NCBI RefSeq assembly: GCF_030209355.1
Contig: NZ_JARVSF010000056.1
Coordinates: 1-36,088 of the forward strand
DNA from: Pseudarthrobacter sp. fls2-241-R2A-127
GTDB lineage: Bacteria > Actinomycetota > Actinomycetes > Actinomycetales > Micrococcaceae
Reading direction: 5' to 3'
DNA length: 36,088 nucleotides
This document shows positions 23,368 through 30,915 of the stretch, piece by piece. Below the pieces are notes generated by a model. It was not told where the DNA came from. It saw only the letters and a list, made by a program, of their open reading frames with translations, and did no database searches. The translations under genes were made by a program, and so were the position numbers. Each line of letters starts with the position of its first letter. Position 1 is the first letter of the stretch.

Positions 23368-25067
23368 CAGTTGACGGTTCTTTCGTAGATCCGGTGGGTG
23401 GGGCTGGAGAACACCACGGCGTACCGGGCGTTGAACGTGGGGCTGGCGCTGATGGCCTGGTACACCAGGTCCGTGAAGCCGGAATCGGCGGGGGCGTCCT
23501 CGCCTTCCACGTTCACCAGCACCCACTTGGCGTATTTGGCCGGGTCCTGCAGGGCGGGGCCAAAGTGGTCGCCGGCGGCCCGGTTGTAGATGTTGGCGAG
23601 CGGGATGCCCATCATGGGGAGCACGGCGTTCCCGCGGGCGCTTTCGTCCAGGAGGATCCCGCCGCCGTCGTAATGCTGTTTCAGCCAGCGGGCCGCGGCG
23701 AAGGAGTAAGTGTTGGATTCGTGGGACATGCGGCCCTCGGCCAGGATGGCCAGCCGGCCGGCGGGGTCCTGCAGCCACCACGCGTTTTGCCCGGCCAGGG
23801 CCAGGAGCAGGAGCGCCACAATCCAGGAGCGGGTACGACGGCGGCGGGTCACCTGGTGCACGAACGCCGCCACCAGCACGGCGGCCAGGGGCAGGGCGGT
23901 GAGGGCGAAGCGGTTGTTCCACCAGGTGCTGGGGAGGGAGTGGTCGTTGTTGATGGCGGTCTGGCCCAGGTAGAGGCTGAGCAGGGCGAAGGCGTAGGCG
24001 CTGCCGGTGACGGCCACCAGCAGGGTGCTGGTGGCCAGGCCGCGCCGGTACACCACCACCAGGGCGCCGCACGCTGCGGCGGCCAGCACGGTGATGCCCA
24101 GGGTTTCCAGCAGGGACCAGTGGAAGGTCCAGAGGGTCAGGCCCAGGTTGCCTTTGGTGGGGAGCAGGCCGCCGTCCGTGATGTTTTTCTGCTGCGCGTA
24201 GGCGGAGTACTGGCCGAACATGAATTCCAGCGGGTTGCCGTAGATGGCCCAGTTGTAGGAGATCCACCAGAGCACGGCGGCGGCGGGGACCATGGCGTAG
24301 GCGGCGGCCATTTTGGTGGCCTCGCGCCATTGGCGGGAGCGGCGCAGCTCGGTGATCAGGACGAACAGGGTGCCGGTGAGCACCAGGGCCCAGCCTTCGT
24401 AGCGGGAGAGCACGGCGGCGCCGGAGGGGATCCCGGCGAACACGGCGAGCTCGCCGGCGCTCATGCGGCGCCGGCTGGTGGCCCAGTGCGCCAGGCCTGC
24501 CATGCCGGCCACCAGGCACATGAGCAGCACGGGTTCGGTGAGGGCGGTGGTGTAGGTGTAGAGGATGGCGGGGTTGGCCAGGAGCACCAGCACGGCGGCC
24601 AGCCGGCCGGTGCGGCCGTAGCCCAGGCGGGCGCAGATCCGGTACAGCCCGGCGGCGGTGGCGGCCAGGGCGATGGTGCCCAGCACGCAGGCGCCCCAGC
24701 CGCTGCTGAACATCCAGAGGTTGATGATGAACGGCATAAGGAGCAGGTGGGGCATGGGCAGCCACACGGTGCCGAGCTGTTCGAACCCGGGCGCTTTGGA
24801 ATCGAACGCGCGCCGGGCGATGGTGAGGTGGCTTTGCGCGTCCGAGTAGTCCAGGTTGCTGCCCTGGCCGGTGGTGTAGAGGCAGGCCAGGAGTCCGACG
24901 GCGGCCGCCACCACCGCGATGGTGGCCGTGCCGGGGATGCGGCGCCCGGCCGCCGGGGAACCCAGGGCGGTCCAGGTGCGGCGCAGCCATGGGGTCCGCT
25001 CCCCCGCAGCCGGCCTGGCCGGGGTGTCCGTCAGGGGTGCGGGGGCCGCCTGCATGTCACTGGCCAC
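23367..25067 (-). CDS. GT-C-type polytopic membrane glycosyltransferase
   Basis: This 566-residue protein has a cytoplasmic N-terminus of about 45 residues and about ten membrane helices. The first outer loop contains YSDAQSHL, with an Asp at the position of the catalytic acidic residue of GT-C enzymes. ALTEPVLLM and LSRYEGWALVL are typical of the ArnT/GT39/GT87-like superfamily. The C-terminal part after the last helix is a soluble outer domain. Such enzymes use polyprenyl-phosphate sugars to modify lipids, proteins or polysaccharides outside the membrane. The gene overlaps the BcsB-like gene by 11 bp upstream and the GT2 gene by one base downstream, so it should belong to the same assembly. 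The sugar is unknown. Confidence 0.85.
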   Translation of the reverse strand: MASDMQAAPAPLTDTPARPAAGERTPWLRRTWTALGSPAAGRRIPGTATIAVVAAAVGLLACLYTTGQGSNLDYSDAQSHLTIARRAFDSKAPGFEQLGTVWLPMPHLLLMPFIINLWMFSSGWGACVLGTIALAATAAGLYRICARLGYGRTGRLAAVLVLLANPAILYTYTTALTEPVLLMCLVAGMAGLAHWATSRRRMSAGELAVFAGIPSGAAVLSRYEGWALVLTGTLFVLITELRRSRQWREATKMAAAYAMVPAAAVLWWISYNWAIYGNPLEFMFGQYSAYAQQKNITDGGLLPTKGNLGLTLWTFHWSLLETLGITVLAAAACGALVVVYRRGLATSTLLVAVTGSAYAFALLSLYLGQTAINNDHSLPSTWWNNRFALTALPLAAVLVAAFVHQVTRRRRTRSWIVALLLLALAGQNAWWLQDPAGRLAILAEGRMSHESNTYSFAAARWLKQHYDGGGILLDESARGNAVLPMMGIPLANIYNRAAGDHFGPALQDPAKYAKWVLVNVEGEDAPADSGFTDLVYQAISASPTFNARYAVVFSSPTHRIYERTVN

Positions 25068-27075
25068 GGGCGGTGTCCGCGGCGGCCTGTTCCAAGGCGT
25101 CGGCGTGGGCCTGGGCAGCGCGGCGGTGGCGACGGCGGAGCAGGACGCGGGTGCCCGCGGCCAGGACCAGCGCGGCAGCTGCGGCGGCGAGCCAGAGTGC
25201 CAGTGGCCGGAACCCGTCGGTGACTTCGGCCTGCGGGGTGATGGCGTTGGTTTCCAGCAGCACGGGGTTGCCGCTGGTCTGGGTGACCAGGATGTTGCGG
25301 GACAGGGAGCTCCAGCCGCCGGGCTGCTGCTGGACGTAGCTGGCCAGGCTGGCCTGCAGGGTGCCGGGGGTGGCCGCCGGTGCCTTGGTGTCGGCGGTGT
25401 CCGGGGCCCAGCCGCCCAGGAGCAGGAGGTTGCGGCCGTTGTGCTCGTAGGCTTCCAGGGCGCCGTAGGGGGCGCTGGTGCCTACGCCGTATTCGATGTC
25501 CCGGCTGGAGACGGTGCGGAATCCGGCGAGCCGGAGCGGGGCGCCGGCTTGTTCGGCGGTGGCGGGGGTGGCGCCCACCAGGAGGCCGGAGTCGCTGGAG
25601 TCGAGAAGGGCGTCGGGGGTGGTGAGGCGGACGTCCAGGAGGGAGTCGTTGTCGCGTTGGAGGGAGAACGCCAGCGTGGCTGCGTTGTTGGTGTTTTGCT
25701 GGGCGGTAGCGCCGGCGTCGAACGCGATGGGGAGGGTGGTGCCCAGTACTTGAGGGAAGCGGGCGAAGCCGGGCTTGATGGAGTGGCCGCGCTGGGCGGT
25801 GAGTTTGCTGCCGGTGGTGTCCACGGTGAGTTCCATGGGGAGCAGGCCCGCGGGGCCGGAGCAGTCGCCGCCGGCGGGGAGGGCGGTGAGGCGCAGGCGC
25901 AGGCCGTTGCGGGACTGGATGTGGCCGGCGGGGACGTCCGCGGTGATGTCGAAGGTGTCGCCGTCCAGGGTTTGGGAGCTGAGCAGGTAGTCGTTCCAGT
26001 AGACGGAGAGCGCGGCCTGCCCGCCGGTGGGGACGGCGGTGTGGGTGCCGCGCAGCTGGAGGCTGATGGCGGAGACGGGGCCGCCAAACTGGGACTGGTT
26101 GACGCCCAGGTACGTTTCTTGGGTTCCGTAGCCGGCCAGCAGGATGGCCTGGGCGCCCAGGTCCGCGAAGGTTTGTTCGGGCCCTGCCGCGGCGGGGACG
26201 GTGGAGGTCATGCCGGTGACGGCGGCGCCGTCCGCCAGGGCGGATTTGGTGTCAGCCAGGGCGCGGGCCGCGGTGCGGAGGCCCTCGCCGGTGCCGGTGA
26301 TGGTGAGGGCGGGGCGGCCGGCCTGGGTGCCGAGGGTGGTGCTGGCGGCGCCGTCCGTGGCGCTGATGGTGATGATGCGGGACCCGGCGGGGAGGGCGCC
26401 GGCCTGTGCGTCCACGTCCGACGGCGGCACGAGCGTGAGTGCGGCGTCCGGGTAGCGGTGGGCCATGGCGGCGGAGGCGGCGAGGATGGCGGCGGAGACG
26501 TCGGTGGAGGGCTCGGCCGGGACGGGGATGAGGATGGCGGGCACGGAGGGGGCAAGAAATTCGGCCACGGTGGTGGGCGCGGTTTCGGTGCCCTGGGTGG
26601 TGAGGCTGATGTTGTTGAGCGTGGCGGTGGATTGGGTGGCGGTGCAGACGTCCCGGACGGCGGGGTTGTATTCCAGGGCCAGGACCAGCTGGTGGTCGGT
26701 GAGGTCCGTGGCGCTGACGGGGGCGTCCAGGGCGACGGTTCCCTTGGCCGGCGCTTCGAGGAGGGCCCGCCCCTGGACGCTGACGCGGATGGTGCCGGTG
26801 GTGGGCTGGCCGGTGACGGCAATGCTGCCGGTGATGCGGGCGGGCCGCAGGCCGGGGGCGACGGGGACGGCGAGCTGCTGCCCGGACTGGCCGGGCATGG
26901 CGGACACGGAGGCCAGGCTGGCGGGGGTGGCTGCCGGGCTGCTGTGGGAGGCGGCGACGCTGTCCGTGGGCGCTGCCGCGGTTGCGGCGGACGCGGCGTT
27001 GGCGGGCTGGAACTGGACGGCGGCAAACAGGGCGCAGGTGAGAACAACGCTCCCTGCCCGGAGACGTGAGAGCAT
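25057..27075 (-). CDS. Secreted, C-terminally anchored BcsB-like protein of the exopolysaccharide operon
   Basis: The ATG at 27075 is chosen because AAGGTGG lies about 6 bases upstream; the frame extends to 27102. The product has 672 residues. It has a signal peptide at about 1-30, a long beta-rich outer part, one membrane helix at about 623-642 and a basic, helical cytoplasmic tail. The outer part has jelly-roll-like strands (VSAISLQLRGTHTAV, LSVYWNDYLLSSQTLDG, LRLRLTAL) in the arrangement of BcsB, the periplasmic partner of cellulose synthase that guides the chain. Overall similarity to BcsB is distant and judged by pattern. It is first in an operon with overlapping genes. The operator-like repeat at 27121-27137 lies about 50 bp upstream. 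Confidence 0.75.
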   Translation of the reverse strand: MLSRLRAGSVVLTCALFAAVQFQPANAASAATAAAPTDSVAASHSSPAATPASLASVSAMPGQSGQQLAVPVAPGLRPARITGSIAVTGQPTTGTIRVSVQGRALLEAPAKGTVALDAPVSATDLTDHQLVLALEYNPAVRDVCTATQSTATLNNISLTTQGTETAPTTVAEFLAPSVPAILIPVPAEPSTDVSAAILAASAAMAHRYPDAALTLVPPSDVDAQAGALPAGSRIITISATDGAASTTLGTQAGRPALTITGTGEGLRTAARALADTKSALADGAAVTGMTSTVPAAAGPEQTFADLGAQAILLAGYGTQETYLGVNQSQFGGPVSAISLQLRGTHTAVPTGGQAALSVYWNDYLLSSQTLDGDTFDITADVPAGHIQSRNGLRLRLTALPAGGDCSGPAGLLPMELTVDTTGSKLTAQRGHSIKPGFARFPQVLGTTLPIAFDAGATAQQNTNNAATLAFSLQRDNDSLLDVRLTTPDALLDSSDSGLLVGATPATAEQAGAPLRLAGFRTVSSRDIEYGVGTSAPYGALEAYEHNGRNLLLLGGWAPDTADTKAPAATPGTLQASLASYVQQQPGGWSSLSRNILVTQTSGNPVLLETNAITPQAEVTDGFRPLALWLAAAAAALVLAAGTRVLLRRRHRRAAQAHADALEQAAADTARGQ

Positions 27076-27120
27076 GGATCCACCTTGGCGGGGCAGACGC
27101 AAATTACCCTGCGGTTTGCC

Positions 27121-27139
27121 CTCAAGGTTGACTCAAGAT
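27121..27139 (-). promoter_or_regulatory. Candidate operator/promoter of the exopolysaccharide operon: CTCAAG-N5-CTCAAG
   Basis: On the + strand CTCAAG is at 27121-27126 and 27132-27137, followed by AT. Read leftwards this is CTTGAG-N5-CTTGAG, with a TAATTT -10-like box about 14 bases beyond the second copy. The same repeat with the same spacing lies at 9950-9968. It may bind an OmpR/PhoB-type activator at the -35 position. Confidence 0.5.
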
Positions 27140-27190
27140 CAGTGTTTGCGCAGGTCGGGCAGATTTTGAGGCTCTGCTTGCGTGTGGCGC

Positions 27191-27334
27191 CTAGCGCTGA
27201 ACCGCCATCAGTACCACCCCGATGGTGGCTACTGCCAGAGCGGCCAGTGCCACATATGAGAGAACCCGGAGCCTGCGCTGCCGTGCATCCCGCTTCGAAT
27301 AGCGAACGTCGTAACTTCCCTCGTAGCGGCCCAT
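27191..27334 (-). CDS. Tiny membrane protein (47 aa)
   Basis: The start is set at the ATG at 27334 (MGRYEGSYDVRY); the longer frame from 27439 runs into the metallo-hydrolase remnant and is unlikely. A polar, basic N-terminus of about 24 residues (SKRDARQRRLR) is followed by one hydrophobic helix to the end. It has the same size and layout as the small membrane proteins near 9.7 kb. A single CTCAAGAT half-site lies 23 bp upstream of its start. Function is unknown. Confidence 0.5.
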   Translation of the reverse strand: MGRYEGSYDVRYSKRDARQRRLRVLSYVALAALAVATIGVVLMAVQR

Positions 27335-27384
27335 GCGCTGACCATAGGGCGCCAACCTCAAGATTGCCCGGGAACTACGGTTTG

Positions 27385-27476
27385 TTACGAGGCATCGTGG
27401 CTGATGCGCCAGTTCTCCTGAAGCCGCCTGATGAACCAACGGGACTGTTCGGGCCCGTAGGGCAGGACGGGGATGG
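27385..27476 (-). pseudogene. 3' end of a metallo-beta-lactamase-fold gene, cut by the IS
   Basis: Read on the minus strand, these bases encode IPVLPYGPEQSRWFIRRLQE and a short tail ending in TAA at 27385-27387. They match the C-terminus of the intact protein at 32400-33224 (PVLPYGPEQSRWFIKRLQE). The rest of the remnant continues on the other side of the insertion element at 29608. Confidence 0.85.
27472..27476. repeat. Target-site duplication of the IS, left copy
   Basis: GATGG directly precedes the left end of the element and recurs directly after its right end at 29608-29612. The related intact gene at 32400-33224 has GATGG once at the equivalent point. Confidence 0.85.
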
Positions 27477-27541
27477 TGTTAACGCCAACCGAAAACAGGG
27501 CCATTTGTGCCAATTGAAAACGGGGCCACGGGGTTGTGGTT

Positions 27542-28300
27542 CTATTGTGCCGTACTGGCGGCGGGTTGGTGTTTCTTGAGCCGGTAGCTGTTGCCTTTGA
27601 GGCTGATGACCTCGGCGTGGTGGACGATCCGGTCGATCATGGCCGAGGCGATGGTCAGGTCTCCGAAGACGTCGCCCCAGCGGGCGAACGGGAGGTTTGA
27701 AGTCAGGATCATGGAGGCGTGTTCGTAGCGGCTGGAGACGAGCTGGAAGAACAGGTTCGCGGCGTCCTGATCGAACGGGATGTAGCCTACTTCGTCGACC
27801 ACCAGGAGACTGTAGCGGCGGAGTTTGACCAGTTCCTGGGCGAGTTTCCCGCGGGAGTGGGCTTCCTGGAGCCGGGCGACCCAGCCAGTCGCGGAGTCGA
27901 AGAGGACTCGGTGCCCGGCCTTGGCTGCCTTGATGCCGATGCCGACCGCGAGATGGGTTTTGCCGGTGCCCGGAGGCCCGAGAAGGACCACGTTTTTGGC
28001 TTCGGAGAGGAACACGCCGGTGCCCAGATGCGCGATGAGGTTCCGATCCGCAGAGGGCTGATGGTCGAAGTTGAACTCCTCGAGGTCCTTGTGGGCCGGG
28101 AATCGTGCGGCCTTGATCCGTGTCGCCGCTCCCGATGCTTCGCGTTCGGAGACTTCACGGGAGAGGACCGCGGCCAGGTACTCCTCGTGGGACCAGCCGG
28201 CGTCCCTGGCCTGGTCCCCGAGCCGGCGGAACCCATCGCTGATCCGCGGTGCCCGCAGTGCCCTGGCGTAGTACTCGATCTGTGACGGTGTCCCGGTCAT
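27542..28300 (-). CDS. istB: IS21-family helper ATPase IstB
   Basis: This 252-residue AAA+ protein has Walker A LGPPGTGKTHLAVG at about 107-120, Walker B SLLVVDEVGYIPFD at about 168-181 and sensor-1 segment ILTSNLPF near 206. The start is the ATG at 28300, which overlaps the istA stop as ATGA. A longer open frame to 28537 only shadows istA. IstB remodels target DNA and licenses the IstA transposase. It looks full length. Confidence 0.95.
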   Translation of the reverse strand: MTGTPSQIEYYARALRAPRISDGFRRLGDQARDAGWSHEEYLAAVLSREVSEREASGAATRIKAARFPAHKDLEEFNFDHQPSADRNLIAHLGTGVFLSEAKNVVLLGPPGTGKTHLAVGIGIKAAKAGHRVLFDSATGWVARLQEAHSRGKLAQELVKLRRYSLLVVDEVGYIPFDQDAANLFFQLVSSRYEHASMILTSNLPFARWGDVFGDLTIASAMIDRIVHHAEVISLKGNSYRLKKHQPAASTAQ

Positions 28301-29538
28301 GAGGCCACCTCGAGAAGCGCAGGCTGCTGGCCGAGGTCGATGCCGAAGATCTCGTCGTAGGCGGCCAGATCCCGCACCTCCACTGCTTCCTCGGGAACGG
28401 GGCGGTGGACTCTTTGAGTTCGGAAGTCTCGGCGCATCACCGCTGCGCGGGCCACGTGGGCGGGGTCGGTCAGGACCAGGTGCCGGGCCCATGCCCGGAC
28501 GTGGGTGGCGATGATGACCCCCTCGTGGGTGACCCATACGGTGTTCAGGTCAGCGATGACATCCACGATCCGCCCGATGAATGAAGGGTCCACGGAATAG
28601 TCGTTGGAGAACACCCGCACGTAGTAATCCCGCGGGAGCCGCACCGCGTTGCGGAACACCGCCTCCGGGGACACCGGCGGCAGCTCCCTCATCCTTTCCC
28701 GGTCCAGGACGATCAGCTCGTCCGGGCGGCCGTGGCGGGACCTCGAATACCGGTGATTCGCTTTGGGCAGCCAGTCTTCCAACTGGCCGTTGAAGTCCGC
28801 TGGGGAGCGGAAGTCCCGGCCCGGCATGAAGCGCTGCCGGAAGAACCTGTTCATCCGCTCGACCATGCCCTTGGACTCCGGATCCCGCGGCGGAAGCAGC
28901 TTGATCTCCAGCCCCAGGTACCCGGCGAACGCGGCCACCGGCTCCGTGGGCCGGCGCCTGCCGATGCCGGACTCGTTGTCCCACAACAGCCTGGACGGAA
29001 CTGCCTGCGCGTCCTGCAGCAGAGTCCACATTCCGCCAAGAAGGTCCGGCGTTGTCCGCGACGGCAACATCCTGGCCTGGATGAAGCCCGAGAACGCCGA
29101 GGTCATCACCAGCACCGGGGGCGTATCGGACTGGCCCTCACCGACGGGCAGCGGCTCGTGCGGGAACCAGAGATCGCACTGGACCTGGAAGCCCGGCTCG
29201 TGGACCAAACGGTCGGCCGGGTCAGGCGGTGCGTACTCGGGCCGGATCACAGCGACCTTCGCCCGGAACAAAGACGCGGAACCGGACCAGCCCACCCGCT
29301 CCGCCAGCGTCGCGGCCGGCATCGTCGGCGTCTTCACCAACAACTCCCGCACCCTGGGAGCAAAGGCATCAAAACTCGATACCCCGGATGCCCGCTGATA
29401 CTTCGGCGCCCGGTCCGACTCCAGTGCCCGGTCCACCGTTCCGCGGGAAACCCCCACGATTCTGCCGATCTCCCGCTTCGAGTGCTTGCCCGTCGAAAAC
29501 AGGTGGCGTATCTCCGCCCAATCATCCAAATTGATCAC
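28297..29538 (-). CDS. istA: IS21-family transposase IstA
   Basis: This 413-residue DDE transposase has an N-terminal helix-turn-helix at about 18-45 (SKREIGRIVGVSRGTVDRAL). The catalytic core has its acidic residues in QCDLWF, LLWDNESG and SKGMVERMNRFF, the last being the expected Glu. A beta-barrel Mu-type C-terminal part follows (YYVRVFSNDYSVDPSFIGR). It lies just inside the right end of the element and is complete. It binds the terminal repeats and carries out strand transfer together with IstB. Confidence 0.95.
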   Translation of the reverse strand: MINLDDWAEIRHLFSTGKHSKREIGRIVGVSRGTVDRALESDRAPKYQRASGVSSFDAFAPRVRELLVKTPTMPAATLAERVGWSGSASLFRAKVAVIRPEYAPPDPADRLVHEPGFQVQCDLWFPHEPLPVGEGQSDTPPVLVMTSAFSGFIQARMLPSRTTPDLLGGMWTLLQDAQAVPSRLLWDNESGIGRRRPTEPVAAFAGYLGLEIKLLPPRDPESKGMVERMNRFFRQRFMPGRDFRSPADFNGQLEDWLPKANHRYSRSRHGRPDELIVLDRERMRELPPVSPEAVFRNAVRLPRDYYVRVFSNDYSVDPSFIGRIVDVIADLNTVWVTHEGVIIATHVRAWARHLVLTDPAHVARAAVMRRDFRTQRVHRPVPEEAVEVRDLAAYDEIFGIDLGQQPALLEVAS

Positions 29539-29607
29539 CTTCCATAATTGGTCGGTGGCCCTATTTTCAGTTGGCGTTACTGGCCCTGTTTTCGGTTGGC
29601 GTTAACA

Positions 29608-29655
29608 GATGGCTTTAGTGGCGTCGGTGGGTGTATCGCGGATGGACTGGCGCAG
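29608..29655 (-). pseudogene. Second piece of the disrupted metallo-hydrolase remnant
   Basis: The minus-strand frame reads RQSIRDTPTDATKAI, matching RQSIRDTPNDATKAI of the intact gene at 32400-33224. It continues across the IS into the fragment at 27385-27476. Similarity stops at about 29655, so only about 45 codons of the C-terminus remain. Confidence 0.8.
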
Positions 29656-29693
29656 GAATGTCTGCATAAACAGGGCGTCGTCGCCAGGAGTAG

Positions 29694-30014
29694 GGGACTT
29701 GCAAACGCGCTTCTGAGAAACAAAGTAATGCCATATATGTCCCCAAGTGGAAAGCCAATACGGCCTACTCTGCCGGTGACAAAGTTCTCTCCCCAAACGG
29801 TGATGTTGTGTCGGCCAGGGCCGCCTTCACATCCGGAGCTAGCTACAGTGCAACGAACTGGGATCTGTCAACAGTCGTCACCGGGAAGATCGATAAAACC
29901 GATGCGGTCAGGTCGTTCGGCAGCATCAACGCAGACGGACGGCTCAGGGCTCCAGTCGCCGGGGTGGCCGACACCTCAGTGAAGGCGCTGATAAACACCC
30001 AATTCTCAACCTGA
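29694..30014 (+). pseudogene. Fragment of a modular secreted protein (carbohydrate-binding-like module)
   Basis: An open frame without a clear start contains WKANTAYSAGDKVLSPNGD, then AFTSGASYSATNWDLS. This is the Trp/Tyr-rich pattern of CBM5/12-like modules found in secreted glycosidases and tail proteins. It ends with a tail to TGA at 30012-30014. The 5' part is missing because the metallo-hydrolase remnant abuts it. It may be the N-terminal debris of the same secreted enzyme as the GH5-like remnant that follows. Confidence 0.5.
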
Positions 30015-30099
30015 ACCGCCGGGCAGAAGGGTGCCGCGCATCCGGGGCCAGGCCTTGGATCGGGGAGTTTGGCTCCCTATCAAGGCTGGCATAGAAGGG

Positions 30100-30867
30100 G
30101 CGCGGTGGGACGATGTTGCAGAGTCAATCTATAGCTGGGCAGACGCGCAGTCGATCGCAGTAAGCAGGTGGACTGCACGAAAAACGCCGGAGATACCCAT
30201 GCGGTCTATCGCGCCAGCGGAGGAATGGCCGGAACCCTGGATACAGTTGTGCGTTCGGCTGAGGTGATCGAATCACACAATCGAGTATCCAGTGCTGAGC
30301 GCGGGATCAACTTCCCCATGGGGCACCTGTACTACCCGTATGGAAGTACCGCCACCGGAAATCTCGGCAATGTCAGGCGCGGGAACTTCGGCACCGACTA
30401 CACCTATGGGTCAGCGGCCTATAAATTTCTCGAAGTTCGTGGCTACACAATGGTTCGGCTAACGATCCGCTGAGAACGGTTGCAGCCAACGCTGAACGCG
30501 GCGCTCGATGCTACCGAAGTTAGCCGGCTTCACGCGGAATTCACGAACGCTAGGGCGGCTGGCCTGACTCTGCTCGTCTGGCCGAAAAACCAGGGCTTCT
30601 ACTACTCCTACGACGGCACGACGGGGCAGCGGATGATCCTCGGAGACGCAGCTTTGCCGTCGTCCGCCTTTGCCGACTTCTGGAGCCGCATGGCTACGGA
30701 GTTCGGGAGCGAGTCCAATCTTGAAGGTTGGGACCTGTGCAATGAACCGGGATAGCCGACCGTGGCAAATTGGAAGTCAGCCTCACAAGCACCGGGAGCA
30801 ACATTGGCCGCCGGTTCGCTGACTGGGTCAACAGTGCGCTCGTACGTGGCAGCAGAGATGGTCTAAC
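30100..30867 (+). pseudogene. Degenerate GH5-like glycosidase (cellulase family) with internal stops
   Basis: The same frame before and after a TGA at 30471-30473 gives one GH5-like sequence. It has ERGINFPMGHLYYPYG, then AAYKFLEVRGYTMVRLTIR, the TGA where Trp is expected (TGG), ERLQPTLNAALDATEVSRLHAEF, LPSSAFADFWSRMATEF, and GWDLCNEP with the acid/base Glu at about 30746-30748. A TAG follows two codons later, and the frame continues with ANWKSASQ to a stop at about 30865. The second half of the barrel with the nucleophile is absent. A shifted frame at 30031-30170 (AGIEGARWDDVAESIYSWAD) may be its damaged 5' region. It is clearly a dead gene. Confidence 0.7.
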
Positions 30868-30868
30868 C

Positions 30869-30912
30869 GTTCCCTTTGGGTAGCTGTAATTTCTCCAGCT
30901 ACCAAAGGGAAC
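30869..30912. terminator. Long hairpin between convergent units
   Basis: GTTCCCTTTGGGTAGCTG at 30869-30886 pairs with CCAGCTACCAAAGGGAAC at 30895-30912, with one bulged G and an 8-base AT-rich loop. It sits just after the stop of the leftward membrane gene and the end of the rightward pseudogene. It is a good candidate for a bidirectional terminator. Confidence 0.75.
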
Positions 30913-30915
30913 GCA

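Larger units (their letters stand above)
27477..29607 (-). mobile_element. Complete IS21-family insertion sequence, 2131 bp
   Basis: The element is bounded by 27-bp perfect inverted repeats at 27477-27503 and 29581-29607, beginning TGTTAACGCC and ending GGCGTTAACA. Further related internal repeats lie at 27509-27528 and 29556-29576, the multiple-end arrangement of IS21 elements. It carries overlapping istA and istB genes and is flanked by a 5-bp duplication (GATGG). Both genes are intact, so it may still be active with host support. Confidence 0.95.

Noticed and set aside
23368..24990. Upstream extension of the GT2 synthase frame to more than 1200 residues
   Set aside because: The extension is Arg/Pro/His-rich and overlaps the GT-C gene in another frame. 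The TGATG junction at 23365-23369 gives the natural start.
21340..25223. Very long plus-strand frames opposite the glycosyltransferase operon
   Set aside because: They mirror codon positions of the minus-strand genes and give Gly/Gln/His-rich sequence without domains.
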